Of a DNA stretch of 64,000 nucleotides, positions 17,761-28,128 are shown piece by piece. The stretch's first letter is position 1. Each line of letters opens with the position of its first letter. The position numbers were made by a program, and so were the translations under genes. The DNA comes from an uncultured Ruminiclostridium sp. (GTDB lineage: Bacteria > Bacillota > Clostridia > Oscillospirales > Ruminococcaceae): the NCBI GenBank assembly GCA_947623915.1, contig CANQIB010000004.1, positions 107,295 to 171,294 of the forward strand, in the 5' to 3' direction. The notes under the pieces were generated by a model. That model was not told the origin of the DNA. It did no database searches and was given only the letters and a program-made list of their open reading frames with translations.

Positions 17761-19110
17761 TTATTTGCCGTACAACTCGTTTATCAGCCTGTTCATTTCG
17801 TTTTCTTCGGTGGATCTGCTGTCGTCGTATCTTATATCGGAGTAGCAGTCCGATATTTTGTGGATGTCACACTCGCCGAAATACAGCCCGTCCGCCTCCT
17901 TTTCCTGCTGCTCCACGGTAAAGGACGGCGACATTTTTCGACTTCGTTTTCCCAGCCACATCAGGTAAAGACGGTAGCCCGTCCTGTATTTTTTAACGGG
18001 GTCATGTTCCTTTTTGTACCGTTTGAGAAGTTCGGACGGGGAAACGTTTTCCGCTTTTTCTCTGCGCCGATAAATGACCTCGTAGCGGTCGGTGTAGTCT
18101 TCCGTATCGTTTTCCGCCTCGTTCGGCTTGGAAAGCCGCCCGAACACTTTGTTTGCAACAAATTTGAACAGCACGACTATTTTTTTGCGGAACACGATGA
18201 CCAGCACGACTACGGCTATCAACGCAAGATAAAGGGCGATATCATGCTCGCCGCTGCTGTTTCCGGGCATCATACCGGGGCGTATTTCTCCGCTGCCCTC
18301 CATCATCGGAGCGGTTTGCCGCCTTATATTCATAAGCAGCATATCCGCTATTTTAGCGGTGGTGGTCGCTATCCATGCCAAAAATCCCGCGATAGCGTCC
18401 TTAAAAAGCATAAGAATGAGTATCACCGCGCAGACCGTTATTATAAGCCGCGCGTTGTGAGCTTTCAGCCCGCGCGGAACGATAAGGTTCACGTTTTTCC
18501 TGCGGTCTATCTGCGCGTCGATGTTGGACTGATTTATAAGCAGCACGGTGAGCATGGACATAACTATAATCTGTACGGCTATAAGAGTACAGCAGGACGA
18601 CAAAGCGGCGGAAAATCCGTCGTAAAAATCGTTTATCATGCTTTGCTGGAAAGCGGCGAAAATATAGCAGAAAAAGCTCTCGGTAAGATACGCCGCCAGC
18701 CACGGAAAGGTGAAAACGTCGCTGAAGCTCCTTTCGTTCAGCTTCATGCCGACGATATACCACATAAGTACCGCGGCGACAAGCGACGCACAGCTTCCGA
18801 AATTAAACAGCTTTTCCTCCGTGAAACCGTCCGCAATGTTAAGCACGACGAGCGTCAGCACGGCAAACGCCGCCGCGCAAAGCACCGAAAGCAGCCTTGC
18901 CCGAAACAGCTTTTTCGGCTCGGTACGGGAACGTTTGAGCTTTTCCGTCAAAAATCCCGCCGCCGTCGGCAGCCAGCAGGCGGCGTAACAGGTCAGATAC
19001 CTGAGCGGGCGGAAAAGCTCCGAGCTTATCGTATCGCAAAGGGAGAGCAGCGGCAGCGGTATCAGCAGCATAGCTGCCGCGGCGCATATTTTCAGCACAT
19101 TGTTTCTCAT
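17761..19110 (-). CDS. multi-TM membrane protein, last gene of MoxR/DUF58 operon
   Basis: Hydrophobic segments; 4-nt overlap with the upstream DUF58 gene. Confidence 0.7.
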   Translation of the reverse strand: MRNNVLKICAAAAMLLIPLPLLSLCDTISSELFRPLRYLTCYAACWLPTAAGFLTEKLKRSRTEPKKLFRARLLSVLCAAAFAVLTLVVLNIADGFTEEKLFNFGSCASLVAAVLMWYIVGMKLNERSFSDVFTFPWLAAYLTESFFCYIFAAFQQSMINDFYDGFSAALSSCCTLIAVQIIVMSMLTVLLINQSNIDAQIDRRKNVNLIVPRGLKAHNARLIITVCAVILILMLFKDAIAGFLAWIATTTAKIADMLLMNIRRQTAPMMEGSGEIRPGMMPGNSSGEHDIALYLALIAVVVLVIVFRKKIVVLFKFVANKVFGRLSKPNEAENDTEDYTDRYEVIYRRREKAENVSPSELLKRYKKEHDPVKKYRTGYRLYLMWLGKRSRKMSPSFTVEQQEKEADGLYFGECDIHKISDCYSDIRYDDSRSTEENEMNRLINELYGK

Positions 19111-20237
19111 ACCGCCATATCCTCCGTGTTTACGCGAAAGGCAAATCTCGATACCTGCGCAAGATTATAGTCCTGCGCGTCCTCCGTGCTGCCGTCGGTG
19201 TAAATGACGACGTTTTTGCCCTCGGCTGTCAGTCGGTCGGCAAATTCTTTCATTTTGCCGTCTATATACGAGGTGACTATCATTATATCGGTGAATACGC
19301 CGCAGTCTACCGCTCCTAGAAGCTCCGAAAAGTCGGTGCGGCAGACGCTTTGCAGCTCCGCAAGGCGCTTTAACAGCGGCAAAAGCTGCTCCTCGCCGTT
19401 TATCATGTCCGAACAGCAGCCGCCGTCCCCGTTCGTGGCAAAAGCGGCGCAGCCGCCGTTTTTGACGGAATTTTCCGCCAGTCTGACCGACAGCTTTATG
19501 AACGCCTCAAGGTCGTAAAAATCTACGCAGGTGACGGGGTAGACGTTTTTCCTCTGCATATTCATCAGTACCAGCGTTTTTTCGGAGGTGGAATATTCGT
19601 TGCTGCACACATACAGCGAGCCTTTAGCGGCGGTGTGCTTCCAATGTATCCGCTGGAGCGGCTCGCGTCCCGTGTATTCTTTCGCTCCCGCGATGAGGAA
19701 CGGGTCTTCGTTTATAAAGCGGCGTACCGCTGTTTCGCCGATAGGCTCGGTAAAGGACAGCAGCGTATCTTCTCCGTCAAGCGCGGTGGGAAGTACGGTC
19801 ACGGTTATGTTTACCTCGACGTTTTGCGAGCGGGTGACCAGCCCTAAAATGTCCGTTGCGGTGATGACCGTGTTGTCAAAGGAAAACACCCCGCGTTTCA
19901 GACATTTTATGCGCCGCGTTCTGATACAGCGGCTTTTAGGCGATAACGAAAAAACGCCCGGAATAAACACGTTCTCGTCGCCGGCAGTCTGCGCGGCGGA
20001 ATCCTTTTTGAAAAACGCCAGCCACTTCGACGCGGACAACTCCGTTTTTATCCAAGGCAGAGCGACAAGCCGTCTGTTTTCTATCACCTCAGACAGCTCG
20101 ATGGTATCTCCCTCATACACGGTCGTTTTATCAACGCCGGCGGAATAATATATCCCGCGCGAGGCGTATTTTGCGAAGATGAGAGCCTCCGCGCCGATGA
20201 CCGCCCCGATTATAAGAATAATAGCCGCAAGTTCCAT
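19107..20237 (-). CDS. DUF58 domain protein (copy 2)
   Basis: Conserved RIHWKHTAAKGSLYV motif, C-terminal vWA-like region. Confidence 0.85.
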   Translation of the reverse strand: MELAAIILIIGAVIGAEALIFAKYASRGIYYSAGVDKTTVYEGDTIELSEVIENRRLVALPWIKTELSASKWLAFFKKDSAAQTAGDENVFIPGVFSLSPKSRCIRTRRIKCLKRGVFSFDNTVITATDILGLVTRSQNVEVNITVTVLPTALDGEDTLLSFTEPIGETAVRRFINEDPFLIAGAKEYTGREPLQRIHWKHTAAKGSLYVCSNEYSTSEKTLVLMNMQRKNVYPVTCVDFYDLEAFIKLSVRLAENSVKNGGCAAFATNGDGGCCSDMINGEEQLLPLLKRLAELQSVCRTDFSELLGAVDCGVFTDIMIVTSYIDGKMKEFADRLTAEGKNVVIYTDGSTEDAQDYNLAQVSRFAFRVNTEDMAV

Positions 20238-20249
20238 TGATACGCTTTC

Positions 20250-21194
20250 TCAGTTCGTTTCGGTAGGCACCGGCACCTGTTCGGCAAGGCGGCGTACCGT
20301 TTCTTCCTTGGACGCCGCGCTGTCCCTCATTATCGCCGAGCGGCAGATGATACGGTGACAGGCGGCATAGGGAAGCACATACTTTACGTCGTCGGGCGAA
20401 ACATACCCGCGCCCGCGCAGCGCCGCGCGCGCCTGCGCCGTTTTCTTTATCGCGATAAGTCCGCGTGTGCTGAGTCCCAGCTTTATATCGGGGGAGGTGC
20501 GGGACGCCTCGCCTATTTCCACGATGTACTCCCTTACCGCCCGATTTACCGTGATATTATCCACCTGCGCGGACATTTCGGTAAGCTCCTCGGCGTCGGT
20601 GACGGGCCGGAGAAGCTCGACGGGATGCGCCGCCTTTATATCGCCGAGTACCTCGGTCTCCGTTTCCTTATCTGTGTAGCCCATTCCTATCTTTATCAAA
20701 AATCTGTCCAGCTGCGCCTCCGGCAGCGGATAGGTGCCTTGTATTTCTATGGGGTTTTGAGTCGCTATGACGGTAAAAGGCGACGGCAGGGAAAACCGCT
20801 CCCCGTCGACGGTAGCCTGCTTTTCTTCCATGCACTCCAAAAGAGCGGACTGCGTTCTCGGTGTGGCGCGGTTTATCTCGTCGGCAAGCAGGATATTTGT
20901 GAATATCGGACCTTCGCGGAAGATAAATTCCTGCTTTTTCATATCGAAAAAGTGTATGCCGGTTATATCGGACGGCAGCAGGTCGGGGGTGAATTGTATG
21001 CGGTTAAAGCTGCCGCTTATGCTTTTGGCAAAGGCTTTCGCCAACACGGTCTTGCCAGTCCCCGGAACGTCCTCGATAAGCACGTTTCCGCCCGCAAGCA
21101 CCGCCATGATAACAAGGTCTATGATCTCGTCCTTACCTTTTATGACCTTTCCGATGTTTCCGCGCAGCTTTGCCGCGTAATCCTGTACAGTCAT
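20250..21194 (-). CDS. MoxR family AAA+ ATPase (copy 2)
   Basis: GNVLIEDVPGTGKTVLAKAFA, LADEINRATPRTQSALLECMEE, ATQNPIEIQGTYPLPEAQLDRF. Confidence 0.95.
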   Translation of the reverse strand: MTVQDYAAKLRGNIGKVIKGKDEIIDLVIMAVLAGGNVLIEDVPGTGKTVLAKAFAKSISGSFNRIQFTPDLLPSDITGIHFFDMKKQEFIFREGPIFTNILLADEINRATPRTQSALLECMEEKQATVDGERFSLPSPFTVIATQNPIEIQGTYPLPEAQLDRFLIKIGMGYTDKETETEVLGDIKAAHPVELLRPVTDAEELTEMSAQVDNITVNRAVREYIVEIGEASRTSPDIKLGLSTRGLIAIKKTAQARAALRGRGYVSPDDVKYVLPYAACHRIICRSAIMRDSAASKEETVRRLAEQVPVPTETN

Positions 21195-21222
21195 TTCTTT
21201 CTCCTTTTACAGCTTTTATTTA

Positions 21223-23982
21223 TCAGAGCGTTATTTTAAGCGAGAACCGCTTTAGCTTTCCCGCATGAGCCATTACGTCTTTATAAAGCGCGCGGGCATA
21301 GCCGTATACGCTTTGCCGTTCCTCCTCGGTAACGGAATTGTCCGAAAATTCGGTCTTTTCTATTATTTCCATTATATGGCAAAGCTCCGGCTCGCGGCCG
21401 CTTTCCTCTGCGAGCCCGTCTATCCTGCGCGCATAATCCATTGGCAGCTCGCTGCCGTTCGGCGCAAGGTCGGTGACCTTGTACAGCTTTATTATAAAGT
21501 CGTACATTTCCTTTACCGCGTTGGACGGTTCAGCCGATAAAAAGCGCTTGAAACGGCGCTTTTCCTTGTCGTCCGCATGGCACAGCACCATGACGACTCC
21601 TGCCGCCGCTGCCGCGAGTCCCGCGCCGATAAGGATAACGGTGAGCAGCACGGGAGATATTCCGCCGCCGCCTCCCGAACCCGACGGCTTTTGCACGTCG
21701 GAGTTATCGCCGCCGCTGTCTGCCGAGGGGGTGGTTTCCTGCTCCGAGGCGGAGCTTGCGGCGGTGGTTTCGGGCGCGGTGGTGGTCTGCTCGGTCGCGG
21801 GCGGGGTAGTGACGTTCGTAGTAGAGGAGGCAGCGTCGGTGCTTGTGGTAAAGGGAGGCAGTATATCTCCATTGCCGCCGGGGTCTGCCGATAAGCCGCT
21901 GCCGGTCGGGTCAAACGCTATCCAGCCCAGATTAGGAAAATACGCCTCCGTCCAGGCGTGAAGATTGCTTTCCAGCACCACGCTGCAATATACTCCTGAG
22001 TTTTCGTCATATTTTCCCGAAGGGACGGAAAATCCCGTTACATATCTTGCGGGTATGCCGTGCTGCCTTAGCGCGAGCGTCATCGCGCTGGCATACAGCG
22101 CACAATGTCCCTCTTTCGTATCGAACAGGAATTTGCCGAGTATCGTATGCTCGCTGTCCGGCGTGTTGTCCGCCGTCAGCGAATAGGAATAGTGACTTTT
22201 AAGATATTCGCATAAAAGGTCCGCGTAGGCATAATTCGACAGCCTTTGCCCGATCGCTTCCTGAAATTCGCTGTTGAGCCTTGCGGCGTTCGCTAACTCG
22301 CTGTCGGGAACGTCGGTATATAATTGCGCAACGTATTTGTCGTAGGCTTTTTTGTCCTTGATATACTGTTGGATGTCCTGCTCGGAATACATCATACTTC
22401 TCATGGCTTGAGCGATCTGCTCGTCGTCGGGCCAGTAGGTAGCCGCCAGCGCCATTTCGCTGCCCTCTTTCGGCACGATATAATCCGTTTCAAAACGCTG
22501 CATCCAGTCGTTTCGGTCGGTTATGCGCAGCACGCTGTCCCCGTAGAACGAAAAGCTGTCGTTTTGCTTGAGATAGCCGCCGTTCGACGGCATATAGGGC
22601 TTGAAAACAATGTCGGTATTTTTAAGGTATTCTATCCTTGCATAGCGGTAATCCAGCAGCTTTTGAGCGAAAAAATATATGTCGTGGGAGTATGTTTCCA
22701 TTTCGTCCGTTGTGTAAGCCACATCGTCGTTATCTATAAAATTGAGATCCAGCTGTTCGTCCTTGCGCATGGCGATCGCGAACAGCGGGAGTATAAGGTC
22801 GTTTGAAAAGCTGTCGCTTATCTCGCTTTCTCCCGCGATATATTTGTTTTTGCCGGTCAGCCGTTGTATGCTTTCCCAACTGTTGCCGGTGAAATTCACC
22901 CCTATATCTCCGATAAGGTAAAGAGGGTAGGGAGTGTTCGAGTATACCTTCAATATCTGCTCGTTGCCGTTCGCCGAGGGCGCGTTTACCTCTATACGGT
23001 TGTTTATGAAAAAGTTATCAGTGGCGAAATAGCCGTTGAAGATATTGCTGCCGCCGTTTATCCATTGTGAAAAACATTCTCCGATATCGGAAAATATCTT
23101 CGCCGAGGTATACGCGATATCGTCCACGTTGAGAAAGGAATAACCGGGGAACGCGTTTTGCACTCCGAAAGCCACGGCGAGCGCGGTAAGCGCCGCCACC
23201 GCTCCGACCGCGCTGCTGCGGCCGTATTTGGTGATATTGTCGTACGCTTTGTCTATCACGCTTTTGCGCCGCTGTTCCTCGCGTTTTTTGCCGGAGAGCT
23301 TTTCCTGACGCACCGTCATCGCGTTTGCGGAATATATCGCGTACAGCCCGACGAACGCGGTGATGATTATCAGCAGATACGGCGTATAATCCGCCTTTTC
23401 CGCGATAAACGCCGGCAGATACAAAGCCACTATGAAGGTCGCCGTTACCGAAACGATGAACCGCTTATAGCAGCAAACGCTCATTACGAACGCGATAACG
23501 GCGGTGACTATCACCATGGAAAGCCTTATTCCCGACGTATAGTCCTGCGTCTGAGTGGCAAAAGCAACGCTGTCCGACGGCACATATTGCAGCGTCGAAA
23601 GCAGGCGGCTGTTAAGCTGTATAAGCAGATGGTCTTTCAGTACCGAAAGCGCCGAAAAGATACTTTCCGAAAAGCACAGCAAAAGCCCTCCGCAAATCAC
23701 CGCGGTCGCGGGCAGGACGAGCTTTTTGCCGATAAGAGTGAATACGGAAAAAAACACCGTTACCAGCAGAAGCGTCTGCTCGACGGCGGTCCTTGCCGAA
23801 TATTCGATGTTATATACGGCGACAAAATTCATCACCGTACCGAAGGTGATGAGATATGTAAGTATCAGCTTTATCACCAAGGTCAGCAGCGGACTGCTCG
23901 GACTTTTGCCGGTGTTGGCGATAAGGACGGTCGGCTTTATTTCCTGCGGCTCGACCTTTTTTCGTTCTTTCCTTTTTTTCAA
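21223..23982 (-). CDS. transglutaminase-like domain membrane protein (TgpA-like)
   Basis: Multiple N-terminal TMs; DTKEGHCALYASAMTLALRQHGIPARYVTGF and LHAWTEAYFPNLGWIAFDPT (Cys/His/Asp triad); Thr/Ser/Pro linker, final TM and DUF4129-like tail. Confidence 0.88.
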   Translation of the reverse strand: MKKRKERKKVEPQEIKPTVLIANTGKSPSSPLLTLVIKLILTYLITFGTVMNFVAVYNIEYSARTAVEQTLLLVTVFFSVFTLIGKKLVLPATAVICGGLLLCFSESIFSALSVLKDHLLIQLNSRLLSTLQYVPSDSVAFATQTQDYTSGIRLSMVIVTAVIAFVMSVCCYKRFIVSVTATFIVALYLPAFIAEKADYTPYLLIIITAFVGLYAIYSANAMTVRQEKLSGKKREEQRRKSVIDKAYDNITKYGRSSAVGAVAALTALAVAFGVQNAFPGYSFLNVDDIAYTSAKIFSDIGECFSQWINGGSNIFNGYFATDNFFINNRIEVNAPSANGNEQILKVYSNTPYPLYLIGDIGVNFTGNSWESIQRLTGKNKYIAGESEISDSFSNDLILPLFAIAMRKDEQLDLNFIDNDDVAYTTDEMETYSHDIYFFAQKLLDYRYARIEYLKNTDIVFKPYMPSNGGYLKQNDSFSFYGDSVLRITDRNDWMQRFETDYIVPKEGSEMALAATYWPDDEQIAQAMRSMMYSEQDIQQYIKDKKAYDKYVAQLYTDVPDSELANAARLNSEFQEAIGQRLSNYAYADLLCEYLKSHYSYSLTADNTPDSEHTILGKFLFDTKEGHCALYASAMTLALRQHGIPARYVTGFSVPSGKYDENSGVYCSVVLESNLHAWTEAYFPNLGWIAFDPTGSGLSADPGGNGDILPPFTTSTDAASSTTNVTTPPATEQTTTAPETTAASSASEQETTPSADSGGDNSDVQKPSGSGGGGGISPVLLTVILIGAGLAAAAAGVVMVLCHADDKEKRRFKRFLSAEPSNAVKEMYDFIIKLYKVTDLAPNGSELPMDYARRIDGLAEESGREPELCHIMEIIEKTEFSDNSVTEEERQSVYGYARALYKDVMAHAGKLKRFSLKITL

Positions 23983-24016
23983 TTTACGACCATGCTTTCT
24001 TTGAGGATAAGGCGGC

Positions 24017-25240
24017 TCAGCTGCGGTAGCGGCTGACGGCGCTGTTTATCGAACCCTCTATATCGTTTGCGTTTATCCTCCAAAGCTCCGTTCCTCTCAT
24101 AGAATACATCGCTTTGGTAAGCTCCTCCTGCTGTCCCGACTGCATGGGAGGGTCTATAAGCAGTATTTTTATCTTTTTATTGTTGAAAAGCTCCAGCTTA
24201 TCAAGTTTTTTTATAAAATCGCTGCGCATCTGAGAGGTTATGAAATAGACCTCGCCCGCGTCCGCGGGTATATCCGTGCAGCTTTGTGCGGCGTCCTCCG
24301 GCAGATATATCTCCGTCTGTCTTGGCAGCTCGCACATCAGGTCGTACAGCAGCGTGTAATCCGCTTGGTCGGTCACGGTCATGCTTTCACAGCGCTTTTC
24401 CTCGGAGGAGTACCAGATATTAAAGCAGCTGTGCTTATCTCCGATAATGGCGTAGTTAAGCGCGAGCATGACCTCCATAACGCAGTCGGCAGCCTCGGCG
24501 TTGTCGTCTTCAAACGGGAAATACCCGTTCATATCGGCAAGTATTATCGAAGTGCCGCCCGTGCTGCGCTCGTAATTCTTTACCATTAGCTTGTCCAGCT
24601 TTGCGGACATTTTCCAATGTATGTGCTTTACCGAATCCGATTGCTGATATTCTCTTACGTTCACAAACGCGTTTTTGCTCAGCGAAAAGCTGTTGGAGGC
24701 GGCGTTCTCGCTTTCCGCCTCGCTGTCGGTCAATATCGGGTCGGTGAGCAGCTTGCGCGGCAGGACGGTGAATTTTTCGGTACGTCCGACCTTTTTCTTC
24801 AAAGCAAATATCCTGAGAAAATCATATATGACTATTTTTTCCACGCCCGCCTCATATACCCCTCTGAGCTTTATCGGGGAATTGAAATTCACCATGACCG
24901 AGGAGCAGGGCGGGACAGATACAAGTATCTTGAGATATTCAAACATATTTTTCGGCTTGAACGGAAAACGGCAGAACATTTCTCCGGGAGCTACCGGCAT
25001 TATAAATCGGTTGGTCAGCTTTACGGTTATCTGGGTGGGCTCGAATTTTTTTACCGTTACCGACTTGTAGAATATGTTTATCTTCAAAAGCAGTTTAGTG
25101 ATAAACGCCAAAATAAACGACACTATCGGCAGGATAAGCACGAAAAGGAACAGGACCGTCGTCAGCTTGCTTTTATACGCAAAAAGCAGTACGGTGCATA
25201 ACACTATGATGAAAGCGTATATCACGCGGTTTATCTTCAT
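24017..25240 (-). CDS. DUF58 domain protein (copy 1)
   Basis: VREYQQSDSVKHIHWKMSAKLDKLMVK motif. Confidence 0.85.
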   Translation of the reverse strand: MKINRVIYAFIIVLCTVLLFAYKSKLTTVLFLFVLILPIVSFILAFITKLLLKINIFYKSVTVKKFEPTQITVKLTNRFIMPVAPGEMFCRFPFKPKNMFEYLKILVSVPPCSSVMVNFNSPIKLRGVYEAGVEKIVIYDFLRIFALKKKVGRTEKFTVLPRKLLTDPILTDSEAESENAASNSFSLSKNAFVNVREYQQSDSVKHIHWKMSAKLDKLMVKNYERSTGGTSIILADMNGYFPFEDDNAEAADCVMEVMLALNYAIIGDKHSCFNIWYSSEEKRCESMTVTDQADYTLLYDLMCELPRQTEIYLPEDAAQSCTDIPADAGEVYFITSQMRSDFIKKLDKLELFNNKKIKILLIDPPMQSGQQEELTKAMYSMRGTELWRINANDIEGSINSAVSRYRS

Positions 25241-26209
25241 TTATTCCTTTACACCGCCCTTAAAGGGAGGCCGTACCATTTTCATTATATCGTCGATAAC
25301 GTTTTTTACGTCGGCGCGCTTTACCTTAGCCTCCTGCGTAAGGTGTATCCTGTGCGGGAGGACGTAATATGCCATATTGCCGACGTCCTCCGGCGTGACG
25401 TAATTTCTTCCGTTCATAAACGCGCAGCTCTGGCTCGCTCTCATGAGCGAAAGAGAGGCGCGCGGGCTTGCGCCGAGCGCACAAAGCGGGTGCTTTCTGG
25501 TAGCGGCGACCATATCCACCATGTACTTATACAGCGCGGGGTCGATATGTACCGATTTGACGGTATCTATGCAGGCTTTTATGTCCGCCGTGCCGCATAC
25601 CGCCCTTACGTTGTCGAGAGGATTTGTTTCCTTGCGGTTGTAAAGTATCAGCATCTCGTCCTTTACCGAGGGGTAGCCGACGGATATCTTTATAAGAAAA
25701 CGGTCGAGCTGCGCTTCCGGCAAAGGGTATGTACCGACGTATCCGAATTCGTTTTCCGTCGCGATGACCATGAACGGGTCGGGAAGCGCGTGTTCCGTGC
25801 CGTCGACGGTAACGCGCTGCTCCTCCATCGCCTGGAGCAGCGCCGATTGAGTTTTCGGAGAGGTGCGGTTTATTTCGTCGGCTATGAAGATGTTTGTCAT
25901 TATCAGCCCCGAACGGTATTCAAAACGCTCGCTCTGCTTGCTGTACATGGTAAATCCCGTAATATCCGACGCCATTACGTCGGGGGTGAACTGCACGCGC
26001 TTGCATTTCAGAGAGGTCGCTTTGGACAAAGCGGTGGCAAGCGTGGTCTTGCCTGTGCCCGGCACGTCCTCTATCAGAACATGACCGCCCGAAATGAGCG
26101 CCATTATCAAAAGCTGTATAACGTTTCTTTTACCGATGATGACTTTTTCCACCTCGGAGGTGAGATCTGCTATCAAGTTGTACTGTTTTTCAATGTTGTC
26201 GTTTCCCAT
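25241..26209 (-). CDS. MoxR family AAA+ ATPase (copy 1)
   Basis: GHVLIEDVPGTGKTTLATALS, IADEINRTSPKTQSALLQAMEE, YVGTYPLPEAQLDRF. Confidence 0.95.
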   Translation of the reverse strand: MGNDNIEKQYNLIADLTSEVEKVIIGKRNVIQLLIMALISGGHVLIEDVPGTGKTTLATALSKATSLKCKRVQFTPDVMASDITGFTMYSKQSERFEYRSGLIMTNIFIADEINRTSPKTQSALLQAMEEQRVTVDGTEHALPDPFMVIATENEFGYVGTYPLPEAQLDRFLIKISVGYPSVKDEMLILYNRKETNPLDNVRAVCGTADIKACIDTVKSVHIDPALYKYMVDMVAATRKHPLCALGASPRASLSLMRASQSCAFMNGRNYVTPEDVGNMAYYVLPHRIHLTQEAKVKRADVKNVIDDIMKMVRPPFKGGVKE

Positions 26210-26444
26210 TTTTATTGTTCCCTGCCGTAGTTATTGCCGCGGCAAGATCCGACGCTTTCGGCTTGTCCGCGTTTGTCTTTTTTATTATACCAAATTATAC
26301 AATAAAAATCAACCCGCTTTTAAAAAAACGACGACAAATATATTTGAACGTTCATATGGGCTTGCGTTTTGCTTGGGAGCGTGGTACAATTAGATCGGCG
26401 GAAAACTTTTTCGCCGAAACATTATCCGTAAGGAGGATATACAA

Positions 26445-26927
26445 ATGCTGAAAAGTATACTTTCTCCCTCCGACTGTGCAAAATGCCGTATCTGCTGTGA
26501 ATTTGACAGAAACGACATTTGGGAGATGCCTACCGTGTCCGACGAGCTGAAAGAGTGCATACTTGAAAAAAACACCGGCACGGAATTTGACGGACATACT
26601 TTCCGTGCGGATTTTAAAGAGGGAGAGGAGCTGGTACGCTGCCCCATGCTTACCGAAAACGGTTGCGGTCTGGGAGAGGACAAGCCGTTCGATTGTAAGA
26701 TATGGCCGTTCAGGATAATGCAGATAAATGAACATTTGCTCGGCATAACCGTTTCTCCTGTTTGCCCGAAGGTGTTCTCGCTGCCGCTCGACCGACTGTA
26801 CGCGCTGCTCGACGGGGAGGGGCTTGCCGATAAGATATTCGAGTACGCCGACAGCCATCGCTACATCATCAAGCCGTATATCGCCGATTATCCCATACTC
26901 ATGCTGAAAAACACATACGCTAGGTAA
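26445..26927 (+). CDS. YkgJ-family cysteine cluster protein
   Basis: CAKCRICCEFDRNDIW .. CPMLTENGCGLGEDKPFDCKIWPF Cys pattern. Confidence 0.75.
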   Translation: MLKSILSPSDCAKCRICCEFDRNDIWEMPTVSDELKECILEKNTGTEFDGHTFRADFKEGEELVRCPMLTENGCGLGEDKPFDCKIWPFRIMQINEHLLGITVSPVCPKVFSLPLDRLYALLDGEGLADKIFEYADSHRYIIKPYIADYPILMLKNTYAR

Positions 26928-26930
26928 TAT

Positions 26931-26965
26931 AAAACTACCGCCCTGCTAAAAACAGGGCGGCAGTT
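26931..26965. terminator. bidirectional intrinsic terminator
   Basis: AAAACTACCGCCCTG-ctaaaaa-CAGGGCGGCAGTTGTTTTT between convergent genes. Confidence 0.8.
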
Positions 26966-26969
26966 GTTT

Positions 26970-27569
26970 TTATTTCTTGTGCGCGGTTTCGGCGTATTCT
27001 TTCATGTCTTTTTTGAATACCGCAAGGTAAACGCACAGCGCCGCCGTCAGCGTGAAAACGACGTTTGCCGCAAGGAAAATAACAGACGCGGGGTCGCTGT
27101 AGCTTTCGGGGTAGGTGAGCGTTATCGCTGAAAAGACAAGGTTTACAATGAAAAACACCGAGCCTGCCGACGCCGTGGCGGCGCAGATACCCGTCTTGGC
27201 AGCCGCAAATACCCCGCAGGACGCCGCAAATATTATCTTCACGGCGGCTATGGCGAACAGCACCGCCCCGATGGCGAAAAGCTCGTTCGGGTCGGCGGCG
27301 TCCGGCGTCATCGGGGTAAAGGTCGGCGAGGCGGACGACGTGTCGGGCTTAGACAAAAACGTGTACACCAGCGGCTTTAGCGCCGATATTGCGTATAATA
27401 CCGCGGTCACCGCCGCGTCCGCACACAGCAGTATCACGCACAGCAAGGTCTGTATCGCGCCGGAACGGGCGCGGCTCGCCTTTCTGACGTTGTACTCGTC
27501 TATAAGCTGCTGCTTTTGCGCGTCCGAATATTCGGCGTCGCCGATACGGACGTTATCACCGTTTTTCAT
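26970..27569 (-). CDS. hypothetical multi-TM membrane protein
   Basis: Intact 199-aa ORF, hydrophobic segments, flanked by terminator. Confidence 0.65.
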   Translation of the reverse strand: MKNGDNVRIGDAEYSDAQKQQLIDEYNVRKASRARSGAIQTLLCVILLCADAAVTAVLYAISALKPLVYTFLSKPDTSSASPTFTPMTPDAADPNELFAIGAVLFAIAAVKIIFAASCGVFAAAKTGICAATASAGSVFFIVNLVFSAITLTYPESYSDPASVIFLAANVVFTLTAALCVYLAVFKKDMKEYAETAHKK

Positions 27570-27600
27570 GCTTTGTCATCTCTTTCGCCGCCGCAAAGGC

Positions 27601-28077
27601 TTATTCCTTATCCTTGAGCAGATCTCTGATCTCGGTAAGCAAAACTACCTGAGGATCGGGCTCCGGCTCGGGAGCGGGCTCTTCCTCTTTCTTGCGTCTG
27701 AATTTTCCTATCACCTTTATAAGTATGAACACGGACAGCGCGACCAAGAGAAAGTTTATTATCGTGGAAATAAATACGCCGTATCCTATGGCGACTTCGG
27801 TAGTCGGGTCTATCAATCCGTCAGCGCCCGCAACGGCTTCTTTAAGCACTATCTTGAGGTTGGAAAAGTCGATGCCTCCTGTCAGCATACCTACGGCAGG
27901 CATGATGATATTATTGACCAAAGAAGTAACTATCGCGGTGAACGCGGAGCCTATGATAAGACCTACCGCAAGATCCACAACGTTGCCTCTGGAGATGAAC
28001 TCCTTAAACTCGGTGATGAATTTTATCTTTCCTACCTTTTTGATACCGTCGCCGATAATGTTTTTCTTTTCGCTCAT
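27601..28077 (-). CDS. mscL: large-conductance mechanosensitive channel
   Basis: FKEFISRGNVVDLAVGLIIGSAFTAIVTSLVNNIIMPAVGML. Confidence 0.95.
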   Translation of the reverse strand: MSEKKNIIGDGIKKVGKIKFITEFKEFISRGNVVDLAVGLIIGSAFTAIVTSLVNNIIMPAVGMLTGGIDFSNLKIVLKEAVAGADGLIDPTTEVAIGYGVFISTIINFLLVALSVFILIKVIGKFRRKKEEEPAPEPEPDPQVVLLTEIRDLLKDKE

Positions 28078-28128
28078 TGTATGAACTTCCTTTCATATTT
28101 TTTTCCGTATCCGCGGATACGATCTATC

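Noticed and set aside
17587-19170. 527-aa + strand ORF opposite the membrane protein gene
   Set aside because: Antisense to a plausible membrane protein gene in operon with DUF58; Arg/His/Tyr-rich translation typical of antisense frames.
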